Made by a program: the position numbers and the translations under genes | Assembly: GCA_964648115.1 (NCBI GenBank) | Contig: CAZYME010000001.1 | Location: 62,001 to 126,000, forward strand | Source: CAZYME01 sp964648115 | GTDB taxonomy: Bacteria > Pseudomonadota > Gammaproteobacteria > Legionellales > Legionellaceae | Length of the DNA: 64,000 nt | Direction of reading: 5' to 3' | In this document: one piece after another, positions 46,392-54,620 of the stretch | Layout of the letters: every line of letters starts with the position of its first letter | Position numbering within the stretch: position 1 is the stretch's first letter | The notes under the pieces: generated by a model | Told to the model about the DNA's origin: nothing | Database searches by the model: none | Seen by the model: the letters and a program-made list of their open reading frames with translations, nothing else

Positions 46392-47029
46392 TAAGTCACT
46401 CCACCACTAGCTGGCCCGACAACGAATTGAGATATACCAATTCCTCGTGGCGAATTAAGTGTTGACACCCGCGTGATAAGCATTGTCACGACATTGTTTT
46501 GTTGTGAGAATTCGCTAGCACTTTGGTACGTTACTAGTATTGGCATTTGTACTCGCCAAGCATATTTATCATTGAGCATGCCTTTTTGCAGAATAATAGG
46601 TGCTCTTGTTGCTACGGCTGATACAATCAATTTTTTGGCTTTTACTGCATCAAGGTTATTTGATTGCTGCAGCGCTGTAAGGAATTGGTCCCAGCCGTCT
46701 GCTGTAAAGAATCCCGATGAAGCTTGTAGCTCCGTGCGATAGTTAACAAAGTTATAGGTGAAAGCTGCAATTGCCGCCTGATTTGCCCATTGCAATACTG
46801 CTGAATCAGACTGGTTCGGCTCATTCAGGGGAAATAGCGGAGTAATTCTACCGTTTATACTGGTGGCAAAGTACTTTGGCGCCGGGGGATGCGTGATGAT
46901 ATAAACCAGCAGCGAGGCCAATATAAAATTAGCAATCATGGAGACCAACAAAACCAGGATCATTTTGCGTTGACCATCGCGATAAAAATTATTTCTTAAT
47001 ACAACTGTAGTCAAAGCATCTTCAGCCAT
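46391..47029 (-). CDS. icmL: Dot/Icm protein IcmL (DotI)
   Basis: Inner-membrane protein (212 aa) with one N-terminal helix (about 24-46, ILVLLVSMIANFILASLLVY) and a VirB8-like periplasmic domain (NGRITPLFPLNEPNQSDSAV ... AYDQFLTAL-type). DotI forms a complex with DotJ, encoded just upstream. Spacing to icmM is 11 bp. Confidence 0.95.
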   Translation of the reverse strand: MAEDALTTVVLRNNFYRDGQRKMILVLLVSMIANFILASLLVYIITHPPAPKYFATSINGRITPLFPLNEPNQSDSAVLQWANQAAIAAFTYNFVNYRTELQASSGFFTADGWDQFLTALQQSNNLDAVKAKKLIVSAVATRAPIILQKGMLNDKYAWRVQMPILVTYQSASEFSQQNNVVTMLITRVSTLNSPRGIGISQFVVGPASGGVT

Positions 47030-47040
47030 AATATCCTCGA

Positions 47041-47325
47041 TTATTGCGGTATAACCTTAGTGTCATTGTCATCTATTGGGTCTGCTGCAAGTAATGCAAC
47101 TGACGTATCATTTGGGGCATCCATTGGCGTGAGCATTACCGGTGGGGTAATCCCACTGGTCGCATAAAAATCATGCTCAGGCCGATTGAAATAACTATAA
47201 TATATTGCAAAACCTAAGGCTAGGTTCATGGTCACTGATATTAAAAGCACACTTCCTGTCTTGCGAAAGGTATTGACATAAAATCGCTTAGATTGCTTGA
47301 TTAAATTCCAAGTCTCTCGACTCAT
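47041..47325 (-). CDS. icmM: Dot/Icm protein IcmM (DotJ)
   Basis: Short DotI paralogue (94 aa): one membrane helix (about 20-45, TGSVLLISVTMNLALGFAIY) and a truncated periplasmic segment, YATSGITPPVMLTPMDAPN, that parallels FATSINGRITPLFPLNEPN of IcmL. Known to form hetero-oligomers with DotI in Legionella. Confidence 0.9.
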   Translation of the reverse strand: MSRETWNLIKQSKRFYVNTFRKTGSVLLISVTMNLALGFAIYYSYFNRPEHDFYATSGITPPVMLTPMDAPNDTSVALLAADPIDDNDTKVIPQ

Positions 47326-47341
47326 TTAGAAAGCCCCCATT

Positions 47342-47911
47342 CTACGCGACTGCGTCTCGGAAAGTAATCTCAACTCTTGAATTTGGTGACTGGTCACCAC
47401 TTTGTGTAAAGACGCCTATAGGTTTATCACTACCTAAGCCTTGTGTAAAGATAAAACGACTATCAACGCCTTGTGACCATAAATAGTCTCCTACAGCACG
47501 TGCTCGAGCCAATGTTAAAGCACGGTCACGTTTTGCGGATACGCATTTACTACTAAATGCACTCACGTTAATAGCAATTTTGTGAAATTCTTTTAGATAA
47601 CATGCAACAGCATTAAGTAACGCGTATGAAGACCACAAGATCCGTGGGGACTCGTTTGCAAATAAATAAGTAGAAGGAATGGAGATCAGATAATCTTGAC
47701 CAAGGCTAATGACCCGAACACCTTTTTTATTAAAGCTTTTCTGCTTACCGATAATAACGCTATCTCTCGCGCCATTAACTTTATACGGTAATGAAGGTTT
47801 TTCAATCGTTGGGTAATATCGTTTATTACAGCAACCGGTCAAGACTAACAGGATCACCAAGGCAACCAGCCATGTTGCCTTGCTACAAAAGCCAACATGT
47901 AATCGTCTCAA
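47342..47911 (-). CDS. icmN: Dot/Icm lipoprotein IcmN (DotK)
   Basis: Outer-membrane lipoprotein with an OmpA-like peptidoglycan-binding domain. Lipobox VLTGC at about residues 23-27 after a hydrophobic signal, then the C-terminal OmpA fold (about 75-185) with FSSKCVSAKRDRALTLARAR and GLGSDKPIGVFTQSGDQSPN followed by SRVEITF. 189 aa. The start is a TTG with GGGGA six nt upstream; no ATG is available. It is preceded by a probable terminator for icmO. Confidence 0.9.
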   Translation of the reverse strand: MRRLHVGFCSKATWLVALVILLVLTGCCNKRYYPTIEKPSLPYKVNGARDSVIIGKQKSFNKKGVRVISLGQDYLISIPSTYLFANESPRILWSSYALLNAVACYLKEFHKIAINVSAFSSKCVSAKRDRALTLARARAVGDYLWSQGVDSRFIFTQGLGSDKPIGVFTQSGDQSPNSRVEITFRDAVA

Positions 47912-47990
47912 TGCAATTCCCCAATGTAAAATACCTGCTTATCCTAATGGAAATAAAAACATACTAATCATTGCGTTACAAGCAATATAT

Positions 47991-48025
47991 AAAAAAAACT
48001 TAGCGATCTGCTCTCATCCGCCTAA
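47991..48025 (-). terminator. Candidate terminator after icmO
   Basis: Reading leftward after the icmO stop, TTAGGCGGAT and ATCGCTAA form an imperfect stem followed directly by eight T residues. A TAGTAT -10-like box for icmN lies further on. Suggests that icmO-icmP and icmN-to-icmB may be separately initiated. Confidence 0.4.
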
Positions 48026-48039
48026 TTTCAGAGAATTAT

Positions 48040-50382
48040 TTATGTTTCACTTTTAGCTTTTGCTTTCTCTCTCTCAACAACAATTTTCTCTGACAGCATT
48101 TTTACTAAACCAGTTAACTCATCAGAAGTAATTGCATCGCGTTCCATTGGCGGGTAACTGGTTGCCAGTTGAAAATCTTTTATTAGTTCATTGGCAATAT
48201 TTCCAGCCAATTTATCCTTCTCACCACTCAAACGACCTATCGTCATTATATAGTTACGGGTTTCATTAATAGGTAATAACGGTTCAGAGAAACGCTCGAT
48301 ATCTTTGACAAGCAATGGTGGGGAGCCAGGTGGGTAATTTAATTTAGCGAAAATGGTTAAATTACCTACCTCTACCTCCTCAACAAGCTCTTCCACCGCT
48401 TCTGGTTCATTATGACGATGGAATGCCAGTAAAGCAGCTACACCTCTCTCTATAGGCTCAACAATCGTTGATTCGCGTAATGCATCCGTGATTAAAGTAA
48501 TTTCATCACTTTTAATTTCTTTTGTAATGCTAAGCTCGTTTCTTGCAAGAACGCTCTGAAAACCTACCAATTGTTTTTGCAATTTCATTAAATAATCATC
48601 AGGTGGAGCACCTACTTTCAAAAATTGATTTAGTTTGAGCTTTTTAACGGGTTTAGGGTTCGCATAAAACATACGCGCCCGCACAATTTTCGAGCGGAAA
48701 AAGATGTGCGCCTCACCTTCGGTTTGCTCTTTCAAATCGAGTAAATCGATACGAGCGCGCCTTTCGAAGGAAGAGCTTTTCGTATCCATATAAGTGTTAG
48801 CAATACTGGTGTCTTTAGTTTGGAAAGCATCGACCTTGGTTACATAGGCTTCACCTGCTGTTTTCGTGAAAAAGTCCCACGTTTCAGTCGGATCTTCAAG
48901 CTTCATACAAATCTTGATGTTAGTGTTTGCACCAATAGATGCGGCTTCTTCTTTCGAAGCTTTCTGGAAGGCAGGTAAATCCTGGCCAGCAAATATAGTC
49001 GAGAACCCAAGTGAACGCGCCTGTGCAGGTACAACCGCAAACCCTTGCACAGCATAATAACCATACTCATCCAAAATACACATATACGGTGTTGGAGCGG
49101 TTGTTGGCTTTCTCTCAATAACGTCCCGATAATCCCCTTCAACCTCCTCACCAAGACCTGCTGCCATCATAGCTTTCAAAGATGAGACAATAATTTTACC
49201 TAAGTTAGATAACTCATCTGGGGATTTCTCTAAAGCGGGAAGTAATACAACCAGTATTCGCCTATTCAAGACTACGTCTTTAAAATCTACCTCAGCTAAG
49301 TTGGTTCGAACAATATGACCATACGTATCGGCCAAGGATGAAAAAGCTCGCACCAACTGCATGGTGATAAACCCATGCTGCTCCAATACTTGAGATACCT
49401 GCTTGCCCTTTTTCTCTTTATTATAGCCAGGCAGAGTCCCTAAATAGTTGCGCAAAGGATCGGTTACTAATTTGGGTATCGATTCAATGTTAATACTTTC
49501 TTGGTCATCACGTGGAAATACTTTATCCACAACGATGGACTCAAGGCGCCCTAAATCAAAGTAATTACGAATACTGTTCGCATCAAGAAGAATAGCTCCT
49601 TCATCACGCATGTAGACTAGCAACCGCATCAGTGCTTCAACAAACGCGATGGCTCGACCTTTCCACATATCGCCATCCCCAGATTGGCTAGAATCCCCCA
49701 TCAAACTAACCACCAACTGGGTCAACATACTGGAAGAACCTTGGCAGAAAGGGTTAAGGGTATTTGATAAGCGTTTCTCTTGCGGCCCAACAATATCTCG
49801 CGCACCTGTCATGAAATTGATTAACAATAAATCGTCTTCACGGCCCATGCTGCGCACCATAGAAAAGACTTTGGCATACAGAGAGTTGTCCCCTTTACCA
49901 TCCACATAAATAAAACCGCTACCTTGCACCAATGCATTGAAAGCAATTGAAATAAGCGCCTCTGTTTTACCACTACCTGTTGAACCAAAAATTAGCGCGT
50001 GGGTTCGCATATCTTCATTGGCAAACCATAATTCTTCATTGGATTTAAGATCATTACCGAGAAAGGCGATACCCCTCGACATATTTGGGGTCTTAACTCC
50101 AGGCTTTAAATCATTAAAGTCTTTTACATTTGCAATTTTTGGCAATCGAAAAGGTAGCATTTGCTTTCTTGTATATGCGTATAAGAAGACGAACGCGCCA
50201 AGAATCAACGTAAATAATGAGGCTTCTGAAACGTAAAAGATTGCTGCGGCTAACGATATGAGGACCACCGAAACATTGGTTGGGTCAGAAAAAAAATGGC
50301 CCACACGTTGGCCAAATGTTCGCGTGTCCCGTAAAAGTAGGCTAGGGTCGACTTCATTACGAGACTCAATACCTCGCATCAT
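48040..50382 (-). CDS. icmO: Dot/Icm coupling ATPase IcmO (DotL)
   Basis: VirD4/TraG-type coupling protein that receives effectors at the inner membrane. Two N-terminal helices (about 33-70), Walker A FGSTGSGKTEAL (about 131-142), Walker B CILDEYGYYAV (near 434), then a C-terminal tail (about 590-780) that in Legionella binds DotN, IcmS, IcmW and LvgA. 780 aa. Start codon ATGATG overlaps the icmP stop by 4 bp. Confidence 0.96.
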   Translation of the reverse strand: MMRGIESRNEVDPSLLLRDTRTFGQRVGHFFSDPTNVSVVLISLAAAIFYVSEASLFTLILGAFVFLYAYTRKQMLPFRLPKIANVKDFNDLKPGVKTPNMSRGIAFLGNDLKSNEELWFANEDMRTHALIFGSTGSGKTEALISIAFNALVQGSGFIYVDGKGDNSLYAKVFSMVRSMGREDDLLLINFMTGARDIVGPQEKRLSNTLNPFCQGSSSMLTQLVVSLMGDSSQSGDGDMWKGRAIAFVEALMRLLVYMRDEGAILLDANSIRNYFDLGRLESIVVDKVFPRDDQESINIESIPKLVTDPLRNYLGTLPGYNKEKKGKQVSQVLEQHGFITMQLVRAFSSLADTYGHIVRTNLAEVDFKDVVLNRRILVVLLPALEKSPDELSNLGKIIVSSLKAMMAAGLGEEVEGDYRDVIERKPTTAPTPYMCILDEYGYYAVQGFAVVPAQARSLGFSTIFAGQDLPAFQKASKEEAASIGANTNIKICMKLEDPTETWDFFTKTAGEAYVTKVDAFQTKDTSIANTYMDTKSSSFERRARIDLLDLKEQTEGEAHIFFRSKIVRARMFYANPKPVKKLKLNQFLKVGAPPDDYLMKLQKQLVGFQSVLARNELSITKEIKSDEITLITDALRESTIVEPIERGVAALLAFHRHNEPEAVEELVEEVEVGNLTIFAKLNYPPGSPPLLVKDIERFSEPLLPINETRNYIMTIGRLSGEKDKLAGNIANELIKDFQLATSYPPMERDAITSDELTGLVKMLSEKIVVEREKAKAKSET

Positions 50383-51515
50383 GGTTCTAACTCCCGCAAT
50401 TCTTTTGGCGACAATTTGACTTCTTTAACAGCTACTTCCAATGCTTTAATAGCCTCATCGATCATAGGAACTAAGGAACGTCGTCCCATAGCCTGTTCTG
50501 CTTTCCAGTGAGCAAAAGGCCCACCTACTTCAGCGAAAGGTGTTTGTCTACCCACACAATTCAACATATACCATAAACGACGATCGACTGTTTTCAACCA
50601 TAAAAATTCCGCACTCGGAACAACACCATCATCACGGGATTCTTCTAATAATGACGCCATTACCGTCAAAAGATAGGCGTGCTTCGCTATTATCTCTTGG
50701 ATAATTTCAGTATTTTGGTATTTTCTGAGCACAGCAGTCGCCACGGAATAATCTGGCTTTCCATTAACAGCACTTTTATCTAATGTTTCTAAGATTTTCG
50801 TTGCCGAGCCCCTGTCTCGGTTGGTGCGCGCAAGAAAAACTGCTATTAAGGCACGAACATGGGGAGGGCAGCGATCAAACCCATCCCAGTAAGGCCCCAA
50901 TTGCAGGGTAAATACACGCTTTGCATCCCCTCGCCGTACTCCTGCGGTCATTTCTTGCCCAGGCACTGCGTTATCTAATAAAGCATCATCCTTTTTCAGT
51001 AACTTGTATTTACGAGCAAACTCCATAGGCGACAAGGCCATGGCCCAGGGGCCTGTATTAATATCTACGGTAGTCAAATCCAGCTTGATTACAGGCATAA
51101 TGGCAGGCCAATTATACTGCTCCTGAGCGCGCAATGTTCGCATATCATGTGCGCGACGAAACTTAAGCGTAACATTTGACTTATATAGAACAGCTGCCAA
51201 CACCACTAGAATGACAATAATAGGGTAGCGTACATAATCACCAACGCTATGAGTAAGGTCAACCAGCTGCCCCCAGGTTACAGTACTTGGGTCAACCGTT
51301 TGCATGATATAAATTTCATTTGATAATTGCGTCCCGCCAATAAACAGATCGACGAGTTTTGCTTGCCAAACGTTAAGCGAAAAAACGAAAGAAACAATAT
51401 ATTGATGACCTGCAGCCCACAGGATATAGAGAACGAGAAATAGCAGCAGCGTAAGCCAGAATGGCGCCATTGAATTATCGCTGTTACCAGGCTGCTGTTG
51501 GGATTGTTGAGCCAT
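50379..51515 (-). CDS. icmP: Dot/Icm coupling-complex protein IcmP (DotM)
   Basis: Inner-membrane partner of DotL that binds glutamate-rich effector signals. Membrane helices lie at about 18-40 and 93-112 (YPIIVILVVLAAVLYKSN), then a soluble domain with PVIKLDLTTVDINTGPWAMA, the basic patch FARTNRDRGSATK-type, and SLLEESRDDGVVPSAEFLWL. 378 aa. It has no strong ribosome binding site. Confidence 0.95.
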   Translation of the reverse strand: MAQQSQQQPGNSDNSMAPFWLTLLLFLVLYILWAAGHQYIVSFVFSLNVWQAKLVDLFIGGTQLSNEIYIMQTVDPSTVTWGQLVDLTHSVGDYVRYPIIVILVVLAAVLYKSNVTLKFRRAHDMRTLRAQEQYNWPAIMPVIKLDLTTVDINTGPWAMALSPMEFARKYKLLKKDDALLDNAVPGQEMTAGVRRGDAKRVFTLQLGPYWDGFDRCPPHVRALIAVFLARTNRDRGSATKILETLDKSAVNGKPDYSVATAVLRKYQNTEIIQEIIAKHAYLLTVMASLLEESRDDGVVPSAEFLWLKTVDRRLWYMLNCVGRQTPFAEVGGPFAHWKAEQAMGRRSLVPMIDEAIKALEVAVKEVKLSPKELRELEP

Positions 51516-51571
51516 TCGATTGGCTTAATCTGGAGGTATGTTAGGTAAAGTATATACCTATTGTTAAAATT

Positions 51572-52162
51572 TTACAGTTCTTCCATAACAGGACTTTTAA
51601 CTAATCTGCCCTGGCTGTATTGGTAAATACCTGATTTATGCACAAAACGATTAATATTATCCAAACTAAGTGATTTATCCTTCAAAGTCAGAAGTGGTTT
51701 ACCAAGCTTATCGACTGGTATTTTGTCACTCGGCAAAGGAAGAATATCACTTTGACTAATGTACATTGAAACGTATCCTTCGTTTGCTTTATTTTCCTTG
51801 GTCCTGAGCAGGGCTTTGATATCTTCTTCATCCGCATAAATTGGGCGTGAAATCATCTGCCTGGGTAAATTCATTATGATGCGTTCCCAAGATTGTATAT
51901 TCGTTCCATCCGACGAATAAAGCGCTACAAATATTTCTTGTTGACCACTTCTCAAAGCAATCCGGTTAGCAAGATGTGCTGTTATTTTTGATTTTTCCAG
52001 TGCGGGAGCATTCAATTGGTTAGCAAATTTATCACGAATTTCTCGTAAATTTTTACCAATTACCTTCAAAAAGTTTGAATCCTCCCAAGGGCCTGTTTCA
52101 AGAGCATCATCTAGGGCCTTTAGAATTGCATCAGTCTGTTGTTCCGATAATTCATCTTTCAT
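51572..52162 (-). CDS. icmQ: Dot/Icm protein IcmQ
   Basis: Cytoplasmic protein that inserts into membranes and binds NAD in Legionella, kept in check by the chaperone IcmR. The start MKDELSEQQ gives 196 aa and begins exactly like Legionella IcmQ; upstream in-frame TTG/GTG codons would add 12 unrelated residues. An N-terminal helical hairpin (QTDAILKALDDALETGPWED ... NLREIRDKF) contacts IcmR. The C-terminal mono-ADP-ribosyltransferase-like domain is also present. Confidence 0.93.
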   Translation of the reverse strand: MKDELSEQQTDAILKALDDALETGPWEDSNFLKVIGKNLREIRDKFANQLNAPALEKSKITAHLANRIALRSGQQEIFVALYSSDGTNIQSWERIIMNLPRQMISRPIYADEEDIKALLRTKENKANEGYVSMYISQSDILPLPSDKIPVDKLGKPLLTLKDKSLSLDNINRFVHKSGIYQYSQGRLVKSPVMEEL

Positions 52163-52210
52163 AGGATATGACACTACTATTGGGTGGATTAGGTACAATA
52201 AGAGTATAAC

Positions 52211-52237
52211 AATGATCAGCAGATAATGCTGATCATT
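52211..52237. promoter_or_regulatory. Perfect 11-bp hairpin between the IcmR-position gene and icmQ
   Basis: AATGATCAGCA and TGCTGATCATT form a perfect stem with a 5-nt loop, 13 bp after the upstream stop and about 50 bp before the icmQ ATG. No T-run follows. It could set the ratio of the two partners by attenuation or mRNA protection. A TATACT sequence overlapping its downstream side could be an icmQ -10. Confidence 0.5.
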
Positions 52238-52250
52238 GGGGTATAATTAA

Positions 52251-52592
52251 TTATCGAGGTACAAACGAGGATTCGTTGTCTTGCTCTACTGAGGCCTGAT
52301 TATTAGGCTGAGGGGAGCTTCGAAATGGTTGCATTGCATTAGAAATATTGATGTCACAAACACTCAGCGTTTTAACGCCCGCTTTGTTCGATTCATTAGG
52401 ACGTACAGCCTCCGCTTTCTCTGTAGTAGTGCGCAAAGCTCTGATTTCCGCAAGCAATGCCTGTACTACACTATCATCAACACCCTTGGATGGCTGCGGT
52501 CCTTTGGATGGCTGCGGTGCATTATTCCCATTATGAAAAGTAATGCGAGTACCCCAAAAACTTCTACTACTAGACATATCCGACTCAGTCAT
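52251..52592 (-). CDS. Candidate IcmR functional homologue (FIR), 113 aa
   Basis: No sequence family recognised. It lies exactly between icmS and icmQ, the slot that in Legionella species holds mutually non-homologous IcmR replacements (FIR proteins). It is largely disordered, with a tandem PQPSKG-PQPSKG, and one amphipathic helix (about residues 39-63, DSVVQALLAEIRALRTTTEK) suitable for binding the IcmQ helical hairpin. An AAGGAG ribosome binding site 7 nt upstream fixes the ATG at 52592. A CTTAA-type box lies 54-70 bp upstream. FIR assignment rests on position, size and predicted helix only. Confidence 0.75.
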   Translation of the reverse strand: MTESDMSSSRSFWGTRITFHNGNNAPQPSKGPQPSKGVDDSVVQALLAEIRALRTTTEKAEAVRPNESNKAGVKTLSVCDINISNAMQPFRSSPQPNNQASVEQDNESSFVPR

Positions 52593-52645
52593 CAACCTCT
52601 CCTTACTTCCAATCCTTCATTAAGGAGTAGCTTAGCAGGATTTAG

Positions 52646-52672
52646 CTTAACAAAACCTTAAGGATATTTAAG
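52646..52672. promoter_or_regulatory. PmrA-box-like tandem CTTAA element upstream of the FIR candidate
   Basis: CTTAACAAAACCTTAA (52646-52661) has CTTAA repeated at an 11-nt period, and the overlapping minus-strand CTTAA-N5-CTTAA extends it to 52672. The tandem cTTAA spacing is that reported for PmrA sites controlling icm/dot genes in Legionella and Coxiella. A second copy differing at one base lies at 53698-53713. No clear -10 follows here. Confidence 0.5.
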
Positions 52673-52708
52673 TTTGCACCTTTTTTACATTCTTAATTCA
52701 TAAAAACG

Positions 52709-53053
52709 TCAGTCATACATTAATTCATCTAAGGGGGTATAGTCGCGACTAGGACCTCCTTGAATCAACTCGTTCACCACATCAGTCAGGCAAAGTAAGC
52801 GCAATACATTGGGCGTCACTTCATCAAATACCACGCGCGTGCCCAGTAGTGAGCCCTCTGCCTCATCAAATGAAACGCCTAAACCATACCCTAAGCATAA
52901 GGAGCACAGTTGATCAGCCCGGCGCGCGATAGCAGGTAACAAACCGGTATCTGAAAACACCTCTTCAAAACTGACAAAACGATCGTTTAAATAAAATTTA
53001 GCATTCATACTAGCCGCGATTAAAGCCATCCCTTTGCGAATATCTGTATCCAT
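52709..53053 (-). CDS. icmS: Dot/Icm adaptor chaperone IcmS
   Basis: Small acidic cytoplasmic chaperone (114 aa) that pairs with IcmW on the DotL tail to deliver effectors. MNAKFYLNDRFVSFEEVFSD, the cysteine-containing LCSLCLGYGLGVSFDE and LLCLTDVVNELIQGG match the family along its whole length. It directly follows icmT with no gap. icmW is not in this window. Confidence 0.95.
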   Translation of the reverse strand: MDTDIRKGMALIAASMNAKFYLNDRFVSFEEVFSDTGLLPAIARRADQLCSLCLGYGLGVSFDEAEGSLLGTRVVFDEVTPNVLRLLCLTDVVNELIQGGPSRDYTPLDELMYD

Positions 53054-53314
53054 TTATCTCCACCAAGGTTGTGAGGATTTGACTGAACCTGCAAAAAAAC
53101 TCCTTATCCATCGCAGAAAAACAGGCACAGTAAAACCATAATGCTCAATGATTCCAAAAAAGACTGCCGACACTAACACTAAAACGCCTGTCCAAACTCT
53201 GATATGCATTAAAAAAAGGAAAATAGGAAATGCAGCCCTAGCATCTACCATAAAAAAACGGGCACTACGAGCAGAATCACGCCAATGCGCCGATGCGGAA
53301 TAATTCTCAGCCAT
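53054..53314 (-). CDS. icmT: Dot/Icm protein IcmT
   Basis: Small inner-membrane protein (86 aa), same length as the Legionella one. AHWRDSARSARFFMVDARAA is followed by two hydrophobic helices (FPIFLFLMHIRVWTGVLVLV and SAVFFGIIEHYG). In Legionella it is needed for export and for pore-mediated egress. A TATAAT box lies 20 bp or so upstream (minus strand of 53333-53338). Confidence 0.95.
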   Translation of the reverse strand: MAENYSASAHWRDSARSARFFMVDARAAFPIFLFLMHIRVWTGVLVLVSAVFFGIIEHYGFTVPVFLRWIRSFFAGSVKSSQPWWR

Positions 53315-53451
53315 GACAATCTCTTGAAATTAGTATTATAAGTAAATTATATATCTCGGAGGGGGGGTAATGCAAAGTGTAAGCTGATTAAGTCTGGATA
53401 ATGGCTTCAGGGGCGGTCGGTTTGGGAACCAAATGCCCGCGCCCCGAGTTA

Positions 53452-53643
53452 TTAACGTGGAGTGTTGCCAGGTTTATTATCTGAATTAAGGCAATGAGCT
53501 AGCATCTCACCTATCCCATTATCTTTTCGTGGGGTTGGAATCGAAGGCGGCTGCGTAAAAGGTTTAGGGATGCCCACGTTGCTTTTATCCGCATCGTTCG
53601 CATCTAACCCATTCTTTCTAAAATCTTGCCATTTATTAGTCAT
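53452..53643 (-). CDS. Small hypothetical protein upstream of icmT, 63 aa
   Basis: Unrecognised. The product is hydrophilic and proline-rich, with no membrane helix (KPFTQPPSIPTPRKDNGIGE). It reads in the same direction as icmTS and is preceded by a PmrA-box-like element and a TATTAT -10-like box correctly placed for this gene. The ribosome binding site is weak. The GC-rich dyad GGGGCG ... CGCCCC (about 53410-53445) follows its stop. It might be a Dot/Icm-linked small protein or effector, a second IcmR-like partner (Coxiella has two FIR genes), or a non-coding leader. Confidence 0.5.
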   Translation of the reverse strand: MTNKWQDFRKNGLDANDADKSNVGIPKPFTQPPSIPTPRKDNGIGEMLAHCLNSDNKPGNTPR

Positions 53644-53680
53644 CGTCGTCTGCCCGCCATATTCATAGCTACATGATCCG

Positions 53681-53713
53681 ATAATACTTAACGAAAATTA
53701 AGGTTTTATTAAG
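53681..53713 (-). promoter_or_regulatory. PmrA-box-like element with -10 box upstream of the 63-aa ORF
   Basis: On the minus strand CTTAATAAAACCTTAA (53713-53698) repeats CTTAA at an 11-nt period and covers the -35 position. A third TTAA lies at 53687-53691 and TATTAT (53686-53681) serves as a -10. It matches the element at 52646-52661 in 15 of 16 bases. It also lies about 105 bp upstream of the divergent TVP38 gene. Confidence 0.55.
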
Positions 53714-53817
53714 AAAACAAATAAACCCAAAAAAAACTGCTTGAAATAGGTCCCCCCCTTGCTAGAAAAATTCTCATGTAATACATTACGCAGCATGCAA
53801 CCCACTTATTATTTCAT

Positions 53818-54477
53818 ATGAAAAAGTTCTGCTTCGCACTCGCGATAGCAGCTACTGCGCTATGCGCCTATCTTTTCCAGCATAATGCACCAGCTATTTT
53901 TAATTGGATTAATACCCTAGGTTGGCTTGCACCCGCTTTTTTTCTTCTACTTTATTGTTTCGCAAGTATTCTATTCTTACCAACCATGGCTTTAACATTA
54001 GCGGGTGGCGCTCTATTTGGCCCAATTACAGGGACATTGATTAATTTGCTAGGCGCCACCATAGGCGCGGCTTGTGCATTTTGTATCAGTCGCTATATGA
54101 TTTTTGATTGGGTTGCTGCCAAAAAAAATGTGCGCGTGAGCAATCTTATTGCGGGCGTTGAGCGTCAGGGGTGGCAATTTGTTGCCGTGGTTCGCCTAAT
54201 GCCCGTGGTTCCCTTTAGTTTGGTAAATTATGGGTTGGGTATAACGCGTATTAAATTCAGCCATTTTCTCATCACCACAGCAATCTTTCTTATCCCTGCA
54301 GAAATTTTTTTCACCTATTGTGGTTACGCGGGAATGGACATGCTGACCCATCCTCAGGCATTTTATAAAGGAACAAGCCTTATTTTACTGATTGGTTTAG
54401 CTTTGTTGGTGATAATCTATCTACGATTAAAACGGAATCGCCAGCAATTGTCCTTAGATAGCGACGCTGCTGAATAA
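53818..54477 (+). CDS. TVP38/TMEM64-family membrane protein
   Basis: DedA-superfamily inner-membrane protein (219 aa), likely a lipid scramblase or transporter. ALTLAGGALFGPITGTLINL with LGATIGAACAFCISRY and VVRLMPVVPFSLVNYGLGIT are the two conserved SNARE-associated-domain segments. About five helices. No clear ribosome binding site. Divergent from the Dot/Icm side across a spacer carrying the PmrA-like box. Confidence 0.9.
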   Translation: MKKFCFALAIAATALCAYLFQHNAPAIFNWINTLGWLAPAFFLLLYCFASILFLPTMALTLAGGALFGPITGTLINLLGATIGAACAFCISRYMIFDWVAAKKNVRVSNLIAGVERQGWQFVAVVRLMPVVPFSLVNYGLGITRIKFSHFLITTAIFLIPAEIFFTYCGYAGMDMLTHPQAFYKGTSLILLIGLALLVIIYLRLKRNRQQLSLDSDAAE

Positions 54478-54501
54478 CAATATTTTTTATAAACCGAAAT
54501 T

Positions 54502-54568
54502 GTAGCCTGGTTGCTTGCAACCGGGGAGCATAAGCACGAGACTTCCCGGTTGCAAGCAACCAGGCTAC
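54502..54568. repeat. Perfect 24-bp inverted repeat between convergent genes
   Basis: GTAGCCTGGTTGCTTGCAAC followed by CGGG (54502-54525) is exactly mirrored at 54545-54568 around a 19-nt loop. The arms share GTAGCC with family C but are otherwise distinct. Placed between two convergent genes, it may terminate in both directions. Confidence 0.7.
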
Positions 54569-54620
54569 GGCGCCTAAGACGTACGTCATGTCGAGTGCAG
54601 CGATTGATGACGTGGCTCGA

